Part shown: one piece after another, positions 33,566-41,016 of the stretch
How positions within the stretch are numbered: position 1 is the stretch's first letter
How the letters are laid out: each line of letters starts with the position of its first letter
Origin: Pseudomonadota bacterium
Lineage (GTDB): Bacteria > Pseudomonadota > Alphaproteobacteria > Sphingomonadales > Sphingomonadaceae
Length of the DNA: 41,016 bases
Assembly (NCBI GenBank): GCA_018240865.1
Contig: JAFEEY010000032.1
Coordinates: forward strand, 38,952-79,967
Direction of reading: 5' to 3'
Notes under the pieces: generated by a model
Told to the model about the DNA's origin: nothing
Seen by the model: only the letters and a program-made list of their open reading frames with translations
Database searches by the model: none
Program-made: the position numbers and the translations under genes

Positions 33566-34027
33566 ATGCTATGTCAGTCGCCAATGGAACGGTCGATCCA
33601 AGCCATATGGAATCAAGAGAAAATCCCCGTCGTCTTGAGACGATCGGGAAAGGGCGAGCTTCTTCGGGTCCGGCTGCCGTTCGATCCGGACAACCGGCGG
33701 TGGTTGCAGAATGAGCGTCGCAACACACCATGCTGGAAAGCATCAAGGAAGTTCTGGGAGATTCCGAAAGCTTGGTTCGACGATCTCGTAAACCGCGCAC
33801 TAGAAAGATACGGTTGCATTTACGTCATCCAGCCTTTTCGCGAGCAGGAGATATGCTCGCCGTCCTGCCAGAACGCCAAGGGTCATGAGTGCCAATGTTC
33901 TTGTATGGGTGTGCATCACGGTGCTGGCAGTGACGGTAGTTGGTTTGAGGTCTCAGACGCATTCTCGACGCGGTGGGGAGAGCGAGAGCTCGCCTGCCGC
34001 CTGATGGTCGCCAAGAAGAAAGGATGA
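33566..34027 (+). CDS. Cys-rich small protein in the defence island
   Basis: 153 residues, not assigned to a named family. The N-terminal half is beta-like and basic (IPVVLRRSGKGELLRVRLPF, then DNRRWLQNERR, with KFWEIPKAWFDDLVNRALER). The C-terminal half has a compact cysteine cluster, CSPSCQNAKGHECQCSC, followed by a His (GVHHG), a probable zinc-binding site. Tryptophan and Arg content would suit nucleic-acid binding. It is the only plus-strand gene of the 32-41 kb island. GAAGGA lies 9 nt before the ATG, within a GCATTC-6 nt-GAATGC palindrome (33544-33561). I have the impression of seeing similar proteins in other defence islands. Confidence 0.6.
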   Translation: MLCQSPMERSIQAIWNQEKIPVVLRRSGKGELLRVRLPFDPDNRRWLQNERRNTPCWKASRKFWEIPKAWFDDLVNRALERYGCIYVIQPFREQEICSPSCQNAKGHECQCSCMGVHHGAGSDGSWFEVSDAFSTRWGERELACRLMVAKKKG

Positions 34028-34172
34028 TCGATCCGCCCTTTCCATTCTTCGCCGCACTGGACCCGTTAGCCGACTAAGCCCAAGAGCCCGACTCGAACGA
34101 CGGCCATGATGGTGTTCGGTTTCAGACGAGCGAGAATGGCGGGAAACGAACGGCAATGGCGCATGGCCGCCG

Positions 34173-34943
34173 TCAACCGCTCAGCGGCGCCGATTTCGTT
34201 AAGCGGGGTGACTGTTTGTATTGTCCAAGTCGCTTCAAATTTCTTTTAATCTGCAAGGCGAGTGCCCCCATGCCTAGGTTACTGATCGTTTCCAGTTCAC
34301 CCAAGCAATCGTAAGCCTGCCACGGCATCAAAGGGTTTTCGCCATCTCGTGCGAAAGGTGCATCCGTTTCCGTCAACAGCCGATCCAGCGGCATGGCTGC
34401 CGCCAACTCGCGGCCCTTCCGGGAGCGGAGCATCGCAGGTCCTATGGAGAACCAGCAACCGAATTGAACTGCCCGTTCCAACTCTCTCATTGTGCCGCTG
34501 AACCAATGAAGGATAGGCACCCCGGCATCGGGCTGGCGCTCAAGTGCATCCAGCACTGCAGTTGCAGCTCCGCGAGAATGGATCGTCATGACCCGCCCGC
34601 CGTGCGTCGCACATTCGGCAAGTATGCGATCGAAGACAGATTTCTGTAGATCGAGCGAACCCCGGTGCGGCGGGCTTCCGTCGATCCCGATTTCCCCGAC
34701 ATATGGAGCTTCTGGGAGTAGGCCGCATAGCAGGGGAACTTCCTGATAGCGCTGTGCGACCAGCTCGGGATGCAGACCAAGAGCAACGCGAACCCGCTGG
34801 CGATCTCCGACCAGCTTTTTTGTCCCACGCCAAGCCTTCGGCGTCGTCGTGACCGCCAATACATAGGTCCCTCTTGCATCGACGTCGTCAAGGACGGCCA
34901 GAGGGTCGGGATACAGATCAATATGGCAGTGGAAGTCGATCAA
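34173..34943 (-). CDS. qatD: QatD, TatD-like nuclease
   Basis: 256 residues of the TatD metal-dependent hydrolase family. All ligand positions are present: H5 and H7 (DFHCHID), LGLHPE at 56-60, E84 (VGEIGID), H122 (TIHSRG), H146 (LHWFSG) and D194 (TETDAPF). In Qat (Gao et al. 2020) QatD is the TatD-like component, presumably the nuclease effector. It starts at a TTG that overlaps the qatC stop as TTGA (4 nt), so translation is coupled; the TTG start is supported by the N-terminal motif. Last gene of the operon. Confidence 0.9.
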   Translation of the reverse strand: MIDFHCHIDLYPDPLAVLDDVDARGTYVLAVTTTPKAWRGTKKLVGDRQRVRVALGLHPELVAQRYQEVPLLCGLLPEAPYVGEIGIDGSPPHRGSLDLQKSVFDRILAECATHGGRVMTIHSRGAATAVLDALERQPDAGVPILHWFSGTMRELERAVQFGCWFSIGPAMLRSRKGRELAAAMPLDRLLTETDAPFARDGENPLMPWQAYDCLGELETISNLGMGALALQIKRNLKRLGQYKQSPRLTKSAPLSG

Positions 34944-36220
34944 GTGACACCGAGATGAGCATGGAGCGCGGCCAATTCCGCGATGCCACGCCGGACGACC
35001 TCACGATAGGGGGTAACGTCGCCGAGCATACGCGCATTCATCGCACCGCCAATCAGCTCGTCGATGCCATATCGGCGCACTGTTTCAACGGCCATGGCGA
35101 CAGACCGAACGTCATCGAAACGGGCATGCCGCACGTCATCTTGGCCCAATGGTCCGTATTTGTAGCCGTCGGTGGTTTCGTCGTTCTGCCCCCACGCGAG
35201 ATAGGCGCCACGCCGCACTTGGCAGGGCACACAGCGACCACAATGCTGGAAGCCTGTTCTAGAATAACGCCCGCAGCTGGTCGAATCGGCGACCAGCTGA
35301 GCCAGAAGGGCTTGGTCCGTACAACCCGAGAGCATCTCGCCCTTCGTGCTGTGCTCATAGGGGTTATTCAAGCGGACCCGCAAGCCGGCCGCGTCGAGGG
35401 TCTCTTGAATGAGGCGCAGGAAATATGGGTGCGTCGTGCGCGTACTGAGGCTTCCGGTGCGCAGCGGGGTCAGCGGCACGTTCTGGCTGATAAAGCCGTT
35501 TTCAGGGATGCGGAGTTCCACCTCATAGCCATCATGATGCCGCCGCAGGCAGGTCGCTGCCAACACTCCGAAGCCGAGGAAGGCGATCGAGCGAGCACGC
35601 TGAGATCGTTCTGATGGCCCGGGTGGACGGGCATGATGGTTGAGTTGAAGATGCAGGCTATGGGGCGCGATGGCGTGAGCGAACATCTTTTGGTCCGCAG
35701 TGTCGCCTTTGGCCATCTGGCTTACGAAAAGCGGACTGCGCCCTTCACCAACGACGTCGATTGCTCCGATTAGGCTGTCCATGCCGCCTGATAGCAAACA
35801 GACCATGTCCTCGTTGCGCAGTCGCGAGGGATCGCTGGTCGTGGGAGCAGCACCGTCTCCGATGAAATCCAGTTCCCAAATGTCTCCAGACAGGAAGCGG
35901 AGCGCCTGGGTCAGGCGGGCGCGCTGCGAGTTCCAGAAATCTGGCAAGGAGACGGCAACCGTCAGCCCGATCTCACGTGTCCATCCATCTGGGCTACGCT
36001 CGCGTGATACCGCCTCGTCGGCAGCAACCACGGCCATCGCGAACGACGTGAAATCCCAGGCATCGACCGATGGCCGGAGGCCAAACCGACGGACACGGCC
36101 GGGAACCAAGTTGCCGACCCGCCCGCGTCCTGCGAGACGCGATCGGGAATAAATGTCGAACCGCAGATCAGTCCCGGCTTGGTCCGGGAGATTCTCGGGA
36201 AGGCATGCGACTCTGATCAC
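34940..36220 (-). CDS. qatC: QatC, QueC-like PP-loop enzyme
   Basis: 426 residues. The PP-loop ATP pyrophosphatase motif is SGGMDS at 144-149 (MVCLLSGGMDSLIGA). A zinc site of the QueC type is present near residues 316-333: C316, C327, C330, C333 (FQHCGRCVPC). QueC makes preQ0 from carboxy-deazaguanine; QueC-like proteins in defence systems have an extra N-terminal domain, as here (about 130 residues before the PP-loop). It starts with a GTG overlapping the qatB stop as GTGA. In Qat it is required for defence; its substrate in this operon is not visible from the sequence, though its neighbour QatB is a natural candidate. Confidence 0.92.
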   Translation of the reverse strand: MIRVACLPENLPDQAGTDLRFDIYSRSRLAGRGRVGNLVPGRVRRFGLRPSVDAWDFTSFAMAVVAADEAVSRERSPDGWTREIGLTVAVSLPDFWNSQRARLTQALRFLSGDIWELDFIGDGAAPTTSDPSRLRNEDMVCLLSGGMDSLIGAIDVVGEGRSPLFVSQMAKGDTADQKMFAHAIAPHSLHLQLNHHARPPGPSERSQRARSIAFLGFGVLAATCLRRHHDGYEVELRIPENGFISQNVPLTPLRTGSLSTRTTHPYFLRLIQETLDAAGLRVRLNNPYEHSTKGEMLSGCTDQALLAQLVADSTSCGRYSRTGFQHCGRCVPCQVRRGAYLAWGQNDETTDGYKYGPLGQDDVRHARFDDVRSVAMAVETVRRYGIDELIGGAMNARMLGDVTPYREVVRRGIAELAALHAHLGVT

Positions 36221-37122
36221 AGCTCGCCATCCTCCTCAAACACTTCGAATGCCTGTTGAATCGCGTTGCGCGAAATCCGCTCAATAGCTGCGCGACCGAC
36301 GGTCCCAACGCTGGAGCGCTCCTCTGCGTATTCAGCAGCTACGATCTCGCGCACATAGTCCTTCATTTCCTGGAGCCGCTCCAATCCGTCACCCTTCGTG
36401 GGGGCCTTGGCGATGATCGCTTTTCCGACATCCAGCTCGATGCGCAGGGCGACGTCATATCCAAGGGTCGAGGCTGTGACCTGATCGACCTGTTGCGGCG
36501 TCAAGCTGGTGATATCGGCATTCTGGTCCAGCATGTCGGATAGCGCTCGCGCCACCGAATCACGTGTTGCCTCGGCGTCCTGCGTTCCGTCGATCGGGCG
36601 GATAGCATCCACGAGAGCGTCAGCAAACTCTGATGGTGACAGCCCGACCAGGGCCTGCGGGTCAATCCCCAGTTCCTGAGGAAGAGGTTCTCCATTCGCC
36701 AGCGCGGTCAGAGCGCTGTGCAGGACGCTGGCTGTTCTGGCCGAACCACCCATCCGGCGCGCAGCATTGCCGCTGCCTCCCATGCCGCTCCGCGAATAGT
36801 GGCCGAGTCCACGGCGCAAGTGCCTGCCGCGGTCGTCGCCCCCGCCTCCGAATTTGCCGAGCGACGTCCTTACCCCGCGCCACCGGCCAGGTGGCGAGGG
36901 TTCGGGCTGAGGCTGCGGCTGGGGGTTTGGTGGCGGGAGAACCTGAGGATTTGGCGACTGAGGCGCCTGCGGAGAGGGGGACGTCGGCGTTTGCCCCGGT
37001 GTGGGTATTGGCTGCGGAGGTTGGGGCGCGGGCTGCTGTGGCGGACTGTCGACCCACGGGGGCACAATCGGAATGTCGGGGCCAGATCCCGGGCCGCGGC
37101 TAGAGGCGGACGTGCCCATCAT
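36217..37122 (-). CDS. qatB: QatB
   Basis: 301 residues. The first 90 residues are Pro-, Gln- and Ser-rich and certainly disordered, followed by a Gly/Arg-rich stretch (GGGDDRGRHLRRGLGHYSR). From about 120 on the protein is helical (ALTALANGEPLPQELGID, then LSPSEFADALVDAIRP, and QQVDQVTASTLGYDVALRIE). This matches QatB by position and size; the family has no assigned enzymatic activity. The start is the ATG overlapping the qatA stop by 4 nt (37122), with a second ATG next to it at 37119. The low-complexity N-terminus would suit a tail that is modified or bound by the other Qat proteins (inference). Confidence 0.85.
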   Translation of the reverse strand: MMGTSASSRGPGSGPDIPIVPPWVDSPPQQPAPQPPQPIPTPGQTPTSPSPQAPQSPNPQVLPPPNPQPQPQPEPSPPGRWRGVRTSLGKFGGGGDDRGRHLRRGLGHYSRSGMGGSGNAARRMGGSARTASVLHSALTALANGEPLPQELGIDPQALVGLSPSEFADALVDAIRPIDGTQDAEATRDSVARALSDMLDQNADITSLTPQQVDQVTASTLGYDVALRIELDVGKAIIAKAPTKGDGLERLQEMKDYVREIVAAEYAEERSSVGTVGRAAIERISRNAIQQAFEVFEEDGEL

Positions 37123-39038
37123 TTCTCCCCCTTCATTGATTTCGTGACGGCATTCTTTGCCGGAACGGCCAAGTCACCTCGCTTGTGGAACGCGGTGAGC
37201 ACCTCTTGCCCCCAGACAAGCGCTGCGAGACGCGGTACGATGGATGCCTTGATCTGACTGGACGGCACCTCACTGAAGAAGGCGACGACTGCACGGGCAG
37301 AAGTCGTTGAAGCGGCAGCGAGCGCCTGCAAGGCGTTGAGGATCGGGGGTGTCCCCCAAGATACCTCGTTCCTTGCCCTCACGATGATCTTGTCGGTGAT
37401 TCGGCCGATTTCCGGATTCGACAATTTCGCGATCTCGTCGCTGACAATCGGACTCGCCGAATTCAGCTTCAGGAGCATGTCGAGCACCTCCATCGCCTCG
37501 GACGACAATTCGTCCGCACGGGAAATGATTGGATGGCTTTCTCGACCGACGTAAAGCGCGCCGCGCAGATCCTTATCAGCAAGCGGGGGGTCCAGCGTGA
37601 GCCAGTTCATATGGAACGCTTCGTTCCATGGCTTTTCCAGCTCTGGCGCGGTGTCATCGCCGCGAGCGCGCCGCTCCATGTCCCCAAGAAATGCAGCGTA
37701 GCCGTCCTCGGATTCGTTCACCGCGCGAAGCAGTTCGGCATAGGCATCCTTGTCGCCGCAGCGTTCGAACAGCAGAAGCTTGACCAGCACTTCCTCGTCC
37801 ACAGTTACTGACTGGATTCGCGCCATGGAGGTGCGCATTGATAGGGTGTTGAGGAAGCGCTTGATGAGGCGGGGATTGCCACGAATCTTGGGCGATGTCG
37901 TCAGAATAGGAGCGATCCGCTCAGCAAGCGCGAGGCGGTTCAGCAAGCCCGATGGGCATTCGGCGTTCGGTGGGCAGTTCTTGATCGCGTCCGATACGAA
38001 TGCCTTATCGACCCGAGCTCCGGTCCAAGATTGAGCGAGGCGCTTGCAGACGGCCTCGCGGACACTGTCCTTCACCGTACCGTCGAGATCCGGCTCGGCA
38101 TCTACGAACAGCATCATCAGATATGCCCGCACTTCCTGGGTGCCGAGCGCGGGCACGCGGATGGGCAGCTGGATTAGCTTGTCGAAATAGTTGGTGACGA
38201 GATCGTCATCGAGCGTCGCGTTCTCGAAATGCGAGCGCACGGCCTGCCGGATCATGCCCTCGTCAGCGGCAATGACGAAGGCGGTGTGCTTCAGGAAGAG
38301 AAACAAACGCATCGATTCGAGCGTCGCGATTGCGGTCTTGGGCAGACAGCGGTCCAGATCGTCAATTAGCACCACGAGGGTTACGCCGAGTTCGGTTAGC
38401 GTCGCTTCCAAATCATCACGAAAGGCCTGGATGGCTTTGCGCGGACTATCAGCCTCTTCCGGTTCGGGCGCCGCGTCCGGCTTCTTGTCGCCGACCAGCT
38501 TTTTCCCGCCCTCGTAGGTGTCCGTAGCGAGTTTCTCGGCCTTCTTTAGGTCTTCGCCAGTAACTTCACCGTCGAGCAAGCCGGTTACCGTCCCCATCCC
38601 CGCCGCGAGGAATGGCGTAAGATGACCGCCTGAGTAGATGTCAATCGCCGTAGAGCCGATGAGACCCAGCAGTCTGAGCTTCTTCACGCGACCGAACAGA
38701 CTACGGGCGTGCTTCAGCGCCGTTTCCGAAAGCGAGTCCTTCTTCGCAACGGCCTGTTCGACCACGGCAGCGGCGATTGCCTCCATCAGGGCGGCACGGG
38801 CGTCATCGTAATTCTGATAGAGCCAGGCGTTGAATTCCACGAAGCGGAACTCGACGTCCGTGTGCTTGCCGAGCGAGGTACGCAACAGCTTCATCATCGA
38901 CGATTTGCCAACGCCCCAGTCACCTGAAATGCCGACCGATAGCGGCTCGCCCATTGCGCCGACTATCCGTTCGGCAGCGATATCTGCAACATGAGAGAAG
39001 TTGACCAAGTCACGGATAGTCTCGTTATCTGACCACAT
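37119..39038 (-). CDS. qatA: QatA, KAP-family P-loop ATPase
   Basis: 639 residues. KAP NTPase features: Walker A GDWGVGKSS at 39-47, the pattern FVEFNAWLYQNYDDARAALM after it, and Walker B VVLIDDLDRC at 222-231 followed by LESMRLFLFLKHTAFVIAAD. Between them lies an insertion with hydrophobic stretches (about 120-160) typical of membrane-associated KAP ATPases. The C-terminal 250 residues are helical. In Qat this is the ATPase, probably a sensor or motor that controls the other subunits. First gene of the operon, all four genes overlapping by 4 nt; a GAGG ribosome site precedes the ATG. Confidence 0.92.
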   Translation of the reverse strand: MWSDNETIRDLVNFSHVADIAAERIVGAMGEPLSVGISGDWGVGKSSMMKLLRTSLGKHTDVEFRFVEFNAWLYQNYDDARAALMEAIAAAVVEQAVAKKDSLSETALKHARSLFGRVKKLRLLGLIGSTAIDIYSGGHLTPFLAAGMGTVTGLLDGEVTGEDLKKAEKLATDTYEGGKKLVGDKKPDAAPEPEEADSPRKAIQAFRDDLEATLTELGVTLVVLIDDLDRCLPKTAIATLESMRLFLFLKHTAFVIAADEGMIRQAVRSHFENATLDDDLVTNYFDKLIQLPIRVPALGTQEVRAYLMMLFVDAEPDLDGTVKDSVREAVCKRLAQSWTGARVDKAFVSDAIKNCPPNAECPSGLLNRLALAERIAPILTTSPKIRGNPRLIKRFLNTLSMRTSMARIQSVTVDEEVLVKLLLFERCGDKDAYAELLRAVNESEDGYAAFLGDMERRARGDDTAPELEKPWNEAFHMNWLTLDPPLADKDLRGALYVGRESHPIISRADELSSEAMEVLDMLLKLNSASPIVSDEIAKLSNPEIGRITDKIIVRARNEVSWGTPPILNALQALAAASTTSARAVVAFFSEVPSSQIKASIVPRLAALVWGQEVLTAFHKRGDLAVPAKNAVTKSMKGEK

Positions 39039-39300
39039 CTAAGCCTCACCCCCGAATATTCGCAGCATGTTCCACGTTGATTGCTGACGTCAAGCCGGAA
39101 CTTCATCAAAATCTGAGAGGTTTCTGTGGGTTACGCGTGGATATTACTGACCGGCAGCTGTGTTATCTCTCTCCTGAAAGCCAACCCTCGTAACCGTCCC
39201 ATGCCGGTTGATCGGGGTCGCCAACGCTGCCTGTGAAAGTAGGGCAGCTTTTAGGGGTACCATTTGCCGCCTCGAACGACGGCTGTGTTGCCGGGCAGGG
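39039..39300. other. Intergenic region upstream of qatA
   Basis: 262 bp with no gene, between the TIR gene end and qatA. It must hold the qat promoter if qat is transcribed separately; I see no clear consensus promoter or terminator. Confidence 0.4.
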
Positions 39301-40542
39301 TCAGAGACTTCTCACGAAACGCAGCAGTTCATCACCCATCAAGAAGCCACAGGGCCAATAGCCATTGCCACCCGAGTGTTCGATGGGCTGGACTATCCGC
39401 GCTGAGACCAGATAGGCGGCCGCCGCGTTGAAGCGGCGGGCCCCCCAGCCAAGCGCCTGATCCACCTCCTCGGCATCCGCTTGGTCGGTGTCGAGATTGA
39501 TGAGCCGGACCGCGAGATCGCGGGCGTCAATCTCGGGATTCCAGTCCATGAATACGCCATCGAATGTCGCGAAAAGGTCGCCCTTCGGCCAGATATGCGA
39601 TTCTCCGCCGATATAATCTTCCTTTTCCAGAAGTCCGGCGCCGACAAGATCGAGCACCCCGATCCGCACATCAGGCATAGGCAGTCCGGTCGCCTCCTGG
39701 ATCTCTGCATAATTAGCCTGCGGATCCATCGAATGGCCCAACTCACTGTTCCGCACGAAATATTCGGCGACGACGCGCGCAGACGACGACCAGGTGGAGC
39801 CAGCCTCGTGCTGTTGCACATACCGGGGTGTCTGACCGAGCGGAGGCTTTTTACTAACGCCGAAAATCTCAGCAGCCAGCGCTTCGATGCCGTCTTCTCC
39901 GGGGCTATATTCGGGAGTGAGCCGGGTCTTGAGAAACCGCGATACAGACGACAATGGCAGGTCATGGCGCAGGCCGATGAACTTTGCCGTCCCTTCGACC
40001 GCGCTCATCAGCCCGGCGTCGATTTCTTCATTGACCCACGGCTTGGCAATCGAAGTCCGGGTTAGCAGGACGACGAAATGCGTGCAGTTGCCGAGGCCTT
40101 CCTCCATCTTGCGACGCAGGCTGTCGCCATATCCGATTTCCCAATTATCATACCAGACATTGATACCGCGCTGCAGCAGGCCTTCGGCCAGAGGCTTCAC
40201 GATTGGCTTGTCTTCTGATGCGTGCGCGAGATAGACTAGGCGTTCACGATCTGCCGGTTCATTCATGCCGTGGACTTCTCCCCTGTCGAGCCCCAATCTT
40301 TGTTCCAGCGCTCGCGCGAAGGCAGGCGACCCGCTGGTGAAGACGGTCCAGCCCTGTTTCCCGATACGTCGCACGAAGACCGGTGCGTGTTTGCCGGTCG
40401 CTGGATCGACGACCGAAGCCGCCTTGCCATGCACCTCTTCGGCATAGCTGTTCATTACCTCGTCGAAAGCATCATCCATCATGCCCTTGAAGAATTCTCC
40501 GCTGGATACCTTGCGGCCGCCACGCCGGAACTCGATCGCCAT
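39301..40542 (-). CDS. TIR-domain defence protein (probable NADase)
   Basis: 413 residues from the ATG at 40542. The TIR domain spans about 100-250: VYLAHASEDKPIVKPLAEGL, INVWYDNWEIGYGDSLRRKM, THFVVLLTRTSIAKPWVNEE. In WVNEEI the second Glu (E173) aligns with the catalytic Glu of NADase TIR domains such as SARM1 (WVHKEI). The first 95 residues and the C-terminal 160 residues (with a possible winged helix, RIGVLDLVGAGLLEKEDYIG) match no family I recognise. The open frame continues to 40680 with non-ATG starts (GTG at 40644, TTG at 40680), so the start is uncertain. It lies upstream of qatA on the same strand, 262 bp away. Confidence 0.85.
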   Translation of the reverse strand: MAIEFRRGGRKVSSGEFFKGMMDDAFDEVMNSYAEEVHGKAASVVDPATGKHAPVFVRRIGKQGWTVFTSGSPAFARALEQRLGLDRGEVHGMNEPADRERLVYLAHASEDKPIVKPLAEGLLQRGINVWYDNWEIGYGDSLRRKMEEGLGNCTHFVVLLTRTSIAKPWVNEEIDAGLMSAVEGTAKFIGLRHDLPLSSVSRFLKTRLTPEYSPGEDGIEALAAEIFGVSKKPPLGQTPRYVQQHEAGSTWSSSARVVAEYFVRNSELGHSMDPQANYAEIQEATGLPMPDVRIGVLDLVGAGLLEKEDYIGGESHIWPKGDLFATFDGVFMDWNPEIDARDLAVRLINLDTDQADAEEVDQALGWGARRFNAAAAYLVSARIVQPIEHSGGNGYWPCGFLMGDELLRFVRSL

Positions 40543-40846
40543 GATGCCCCCGCCAGCAAGTTGAATTCGCAAACCGTCATAATCGCTATGCCATAAGCGC
40601 CGATGATATTCGATCTCTTTTTGTTCCCTTTTGAGTGTGCTCACTATGGCTTTTTCCCCGCCACCGCCGACTACGCTCAACGTCGCCAGGCGCGACCGAG
40701 CTGATGGAAGGGCCTGATTAGTTTTCAGTCGCTACGAAGCTTGCTGCTTGAAATCGCTGGGAGTTCGAAGGAATGTCGCCGCCTTAGCGTCCGCTTTCCA
40801 CGATAATTTGGCCGCTAAGCGGGCCACGGGCGAGGCCTGAGAGCAG

Positions 40847-40975
40847 TCAATCCTCGGTACTGAATGAAGGGCGGGTTTCAGCAGTGATCCCCAGCTGGTG
40901 AACGGCGGCTATGTCGGCGGTTCTTGCCATTTCGGCAGCAAGGTCGGCAGCTTCAGTGGACGCGCTGGAAGCCAA
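40847..40975 (-). other. Possible remnant of a protein C-terminus; rest of window end empty
   Basis: The stretch 40543-41016 holds no complete gene. A short minus-strand frame ending at 40847 reads naturally as protein (ASSASTEAADLAAEMARTAD, then IAAVHQLGITAETRPSFSTE) and may be the end of a truncated gene, closed upstream by a TAG at 40979-40981. It could equally be a chance frame. Confidence 0.25.
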
Positions 40976-41016
40976 ACCCTATCCTGCGCCGTGATGTTCC
41001 ACCTCCATTGCACCAA

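Noticed and set aside
39301..40542. Thoeris system
   Set aside because: Only a TIR protein is present; no ThsA-type SIR2/SLOG partner next to it.
1..41016. CRISPR array, tRNA, rRNA, insertion sequence or integrase
   Set aside because: No regularly spaced repeats, no tRNA-like sequence, no transposase or recombinase reading frame was recognised.

Overview
The window is GC-rich alphaproteobacterial DNA, most likely from a sphingomonad (Sphingomonadales). It looks like a conjugative plasmid or integrative conjugative element. The evidence is an F-type transfer gene block (traF-traH-traG), a MobF relaxase with its TraD coupling protein, antirestriction and single-strand-binding genes, a large ParB-like protein, many small DUF proteins I associate with sphingomonads, and LexA boxes of the alphaproteobacterial GTTC-N7-GTTC type. 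No rRNA, tRNA, CRISPR array, integrase or insertion sequence was seen, so plasmid versus ICE cannot be decided here.

Layout. (1) 1-4.7 kb, plus strand: the 3' end of an F-type T4SS operon, traF (5' truncated), traH, traG. (2) 4.7-15.2 kb, minus strand: a small membrane protein gene, a frameshifted gene relic, and a tightly packed five-gene restriction-like operon in the order WYL regulator, PLD/SNF2 helicase, DUF4391 protein, type III-like DNA methyltransferase (Mod), type III-like restriction subunit (Res). A perfect inverted repeat lies just upstream of the WYL gene. (3) 15.3-17.5 kb: a regulatory hub with a small gene divergent from an S24/LexA-like repressor, followed by a secreted SNase-like protein, DUF5818 and DUF6961 genes, and a facing small gene. 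(4) 17.5-23.3 kb, minus strand: the DNA-processing operon, a ribbon-helix-helix protein, traD and traI. (5) 23.7-31.5 kb: the maintenance and anti-defence region, with small proteins, ssb, DUF6915, DUF6878, a DUF2493/SLOG protein, ArdC antirestriction and a ParB-like protein. (6) 31.9-40.7 kb: a second defence island with a zinc-ribbon/gamma-glutamylcyclotransferase fusion, a Cys-rich small protein, a complete Qat system (qatA-qatB-qatC-qatD) and a TIR-domain protein.

How the parts work together. The T4SS, TraD and TraI form the transfer machine. ArdC, SSB and probably several small proteins protect the entering single strand and help establishment. The R-M-like, Qat and TIR loci are anti-phage cargo. 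Three LexA-type boxes (15567, 17500, 23315) sit ahead of the S24 repressor, a small orphan gene and the relaxosome/traD/traI operon, which suggests transfer is linked to the SOS response. Several accessory genes share a leader in which the Shine-Dalgarno sequence can pair with an upstream arm. This suggests common post-transcriptional control and is the pattern I find most likely to be undescribed.
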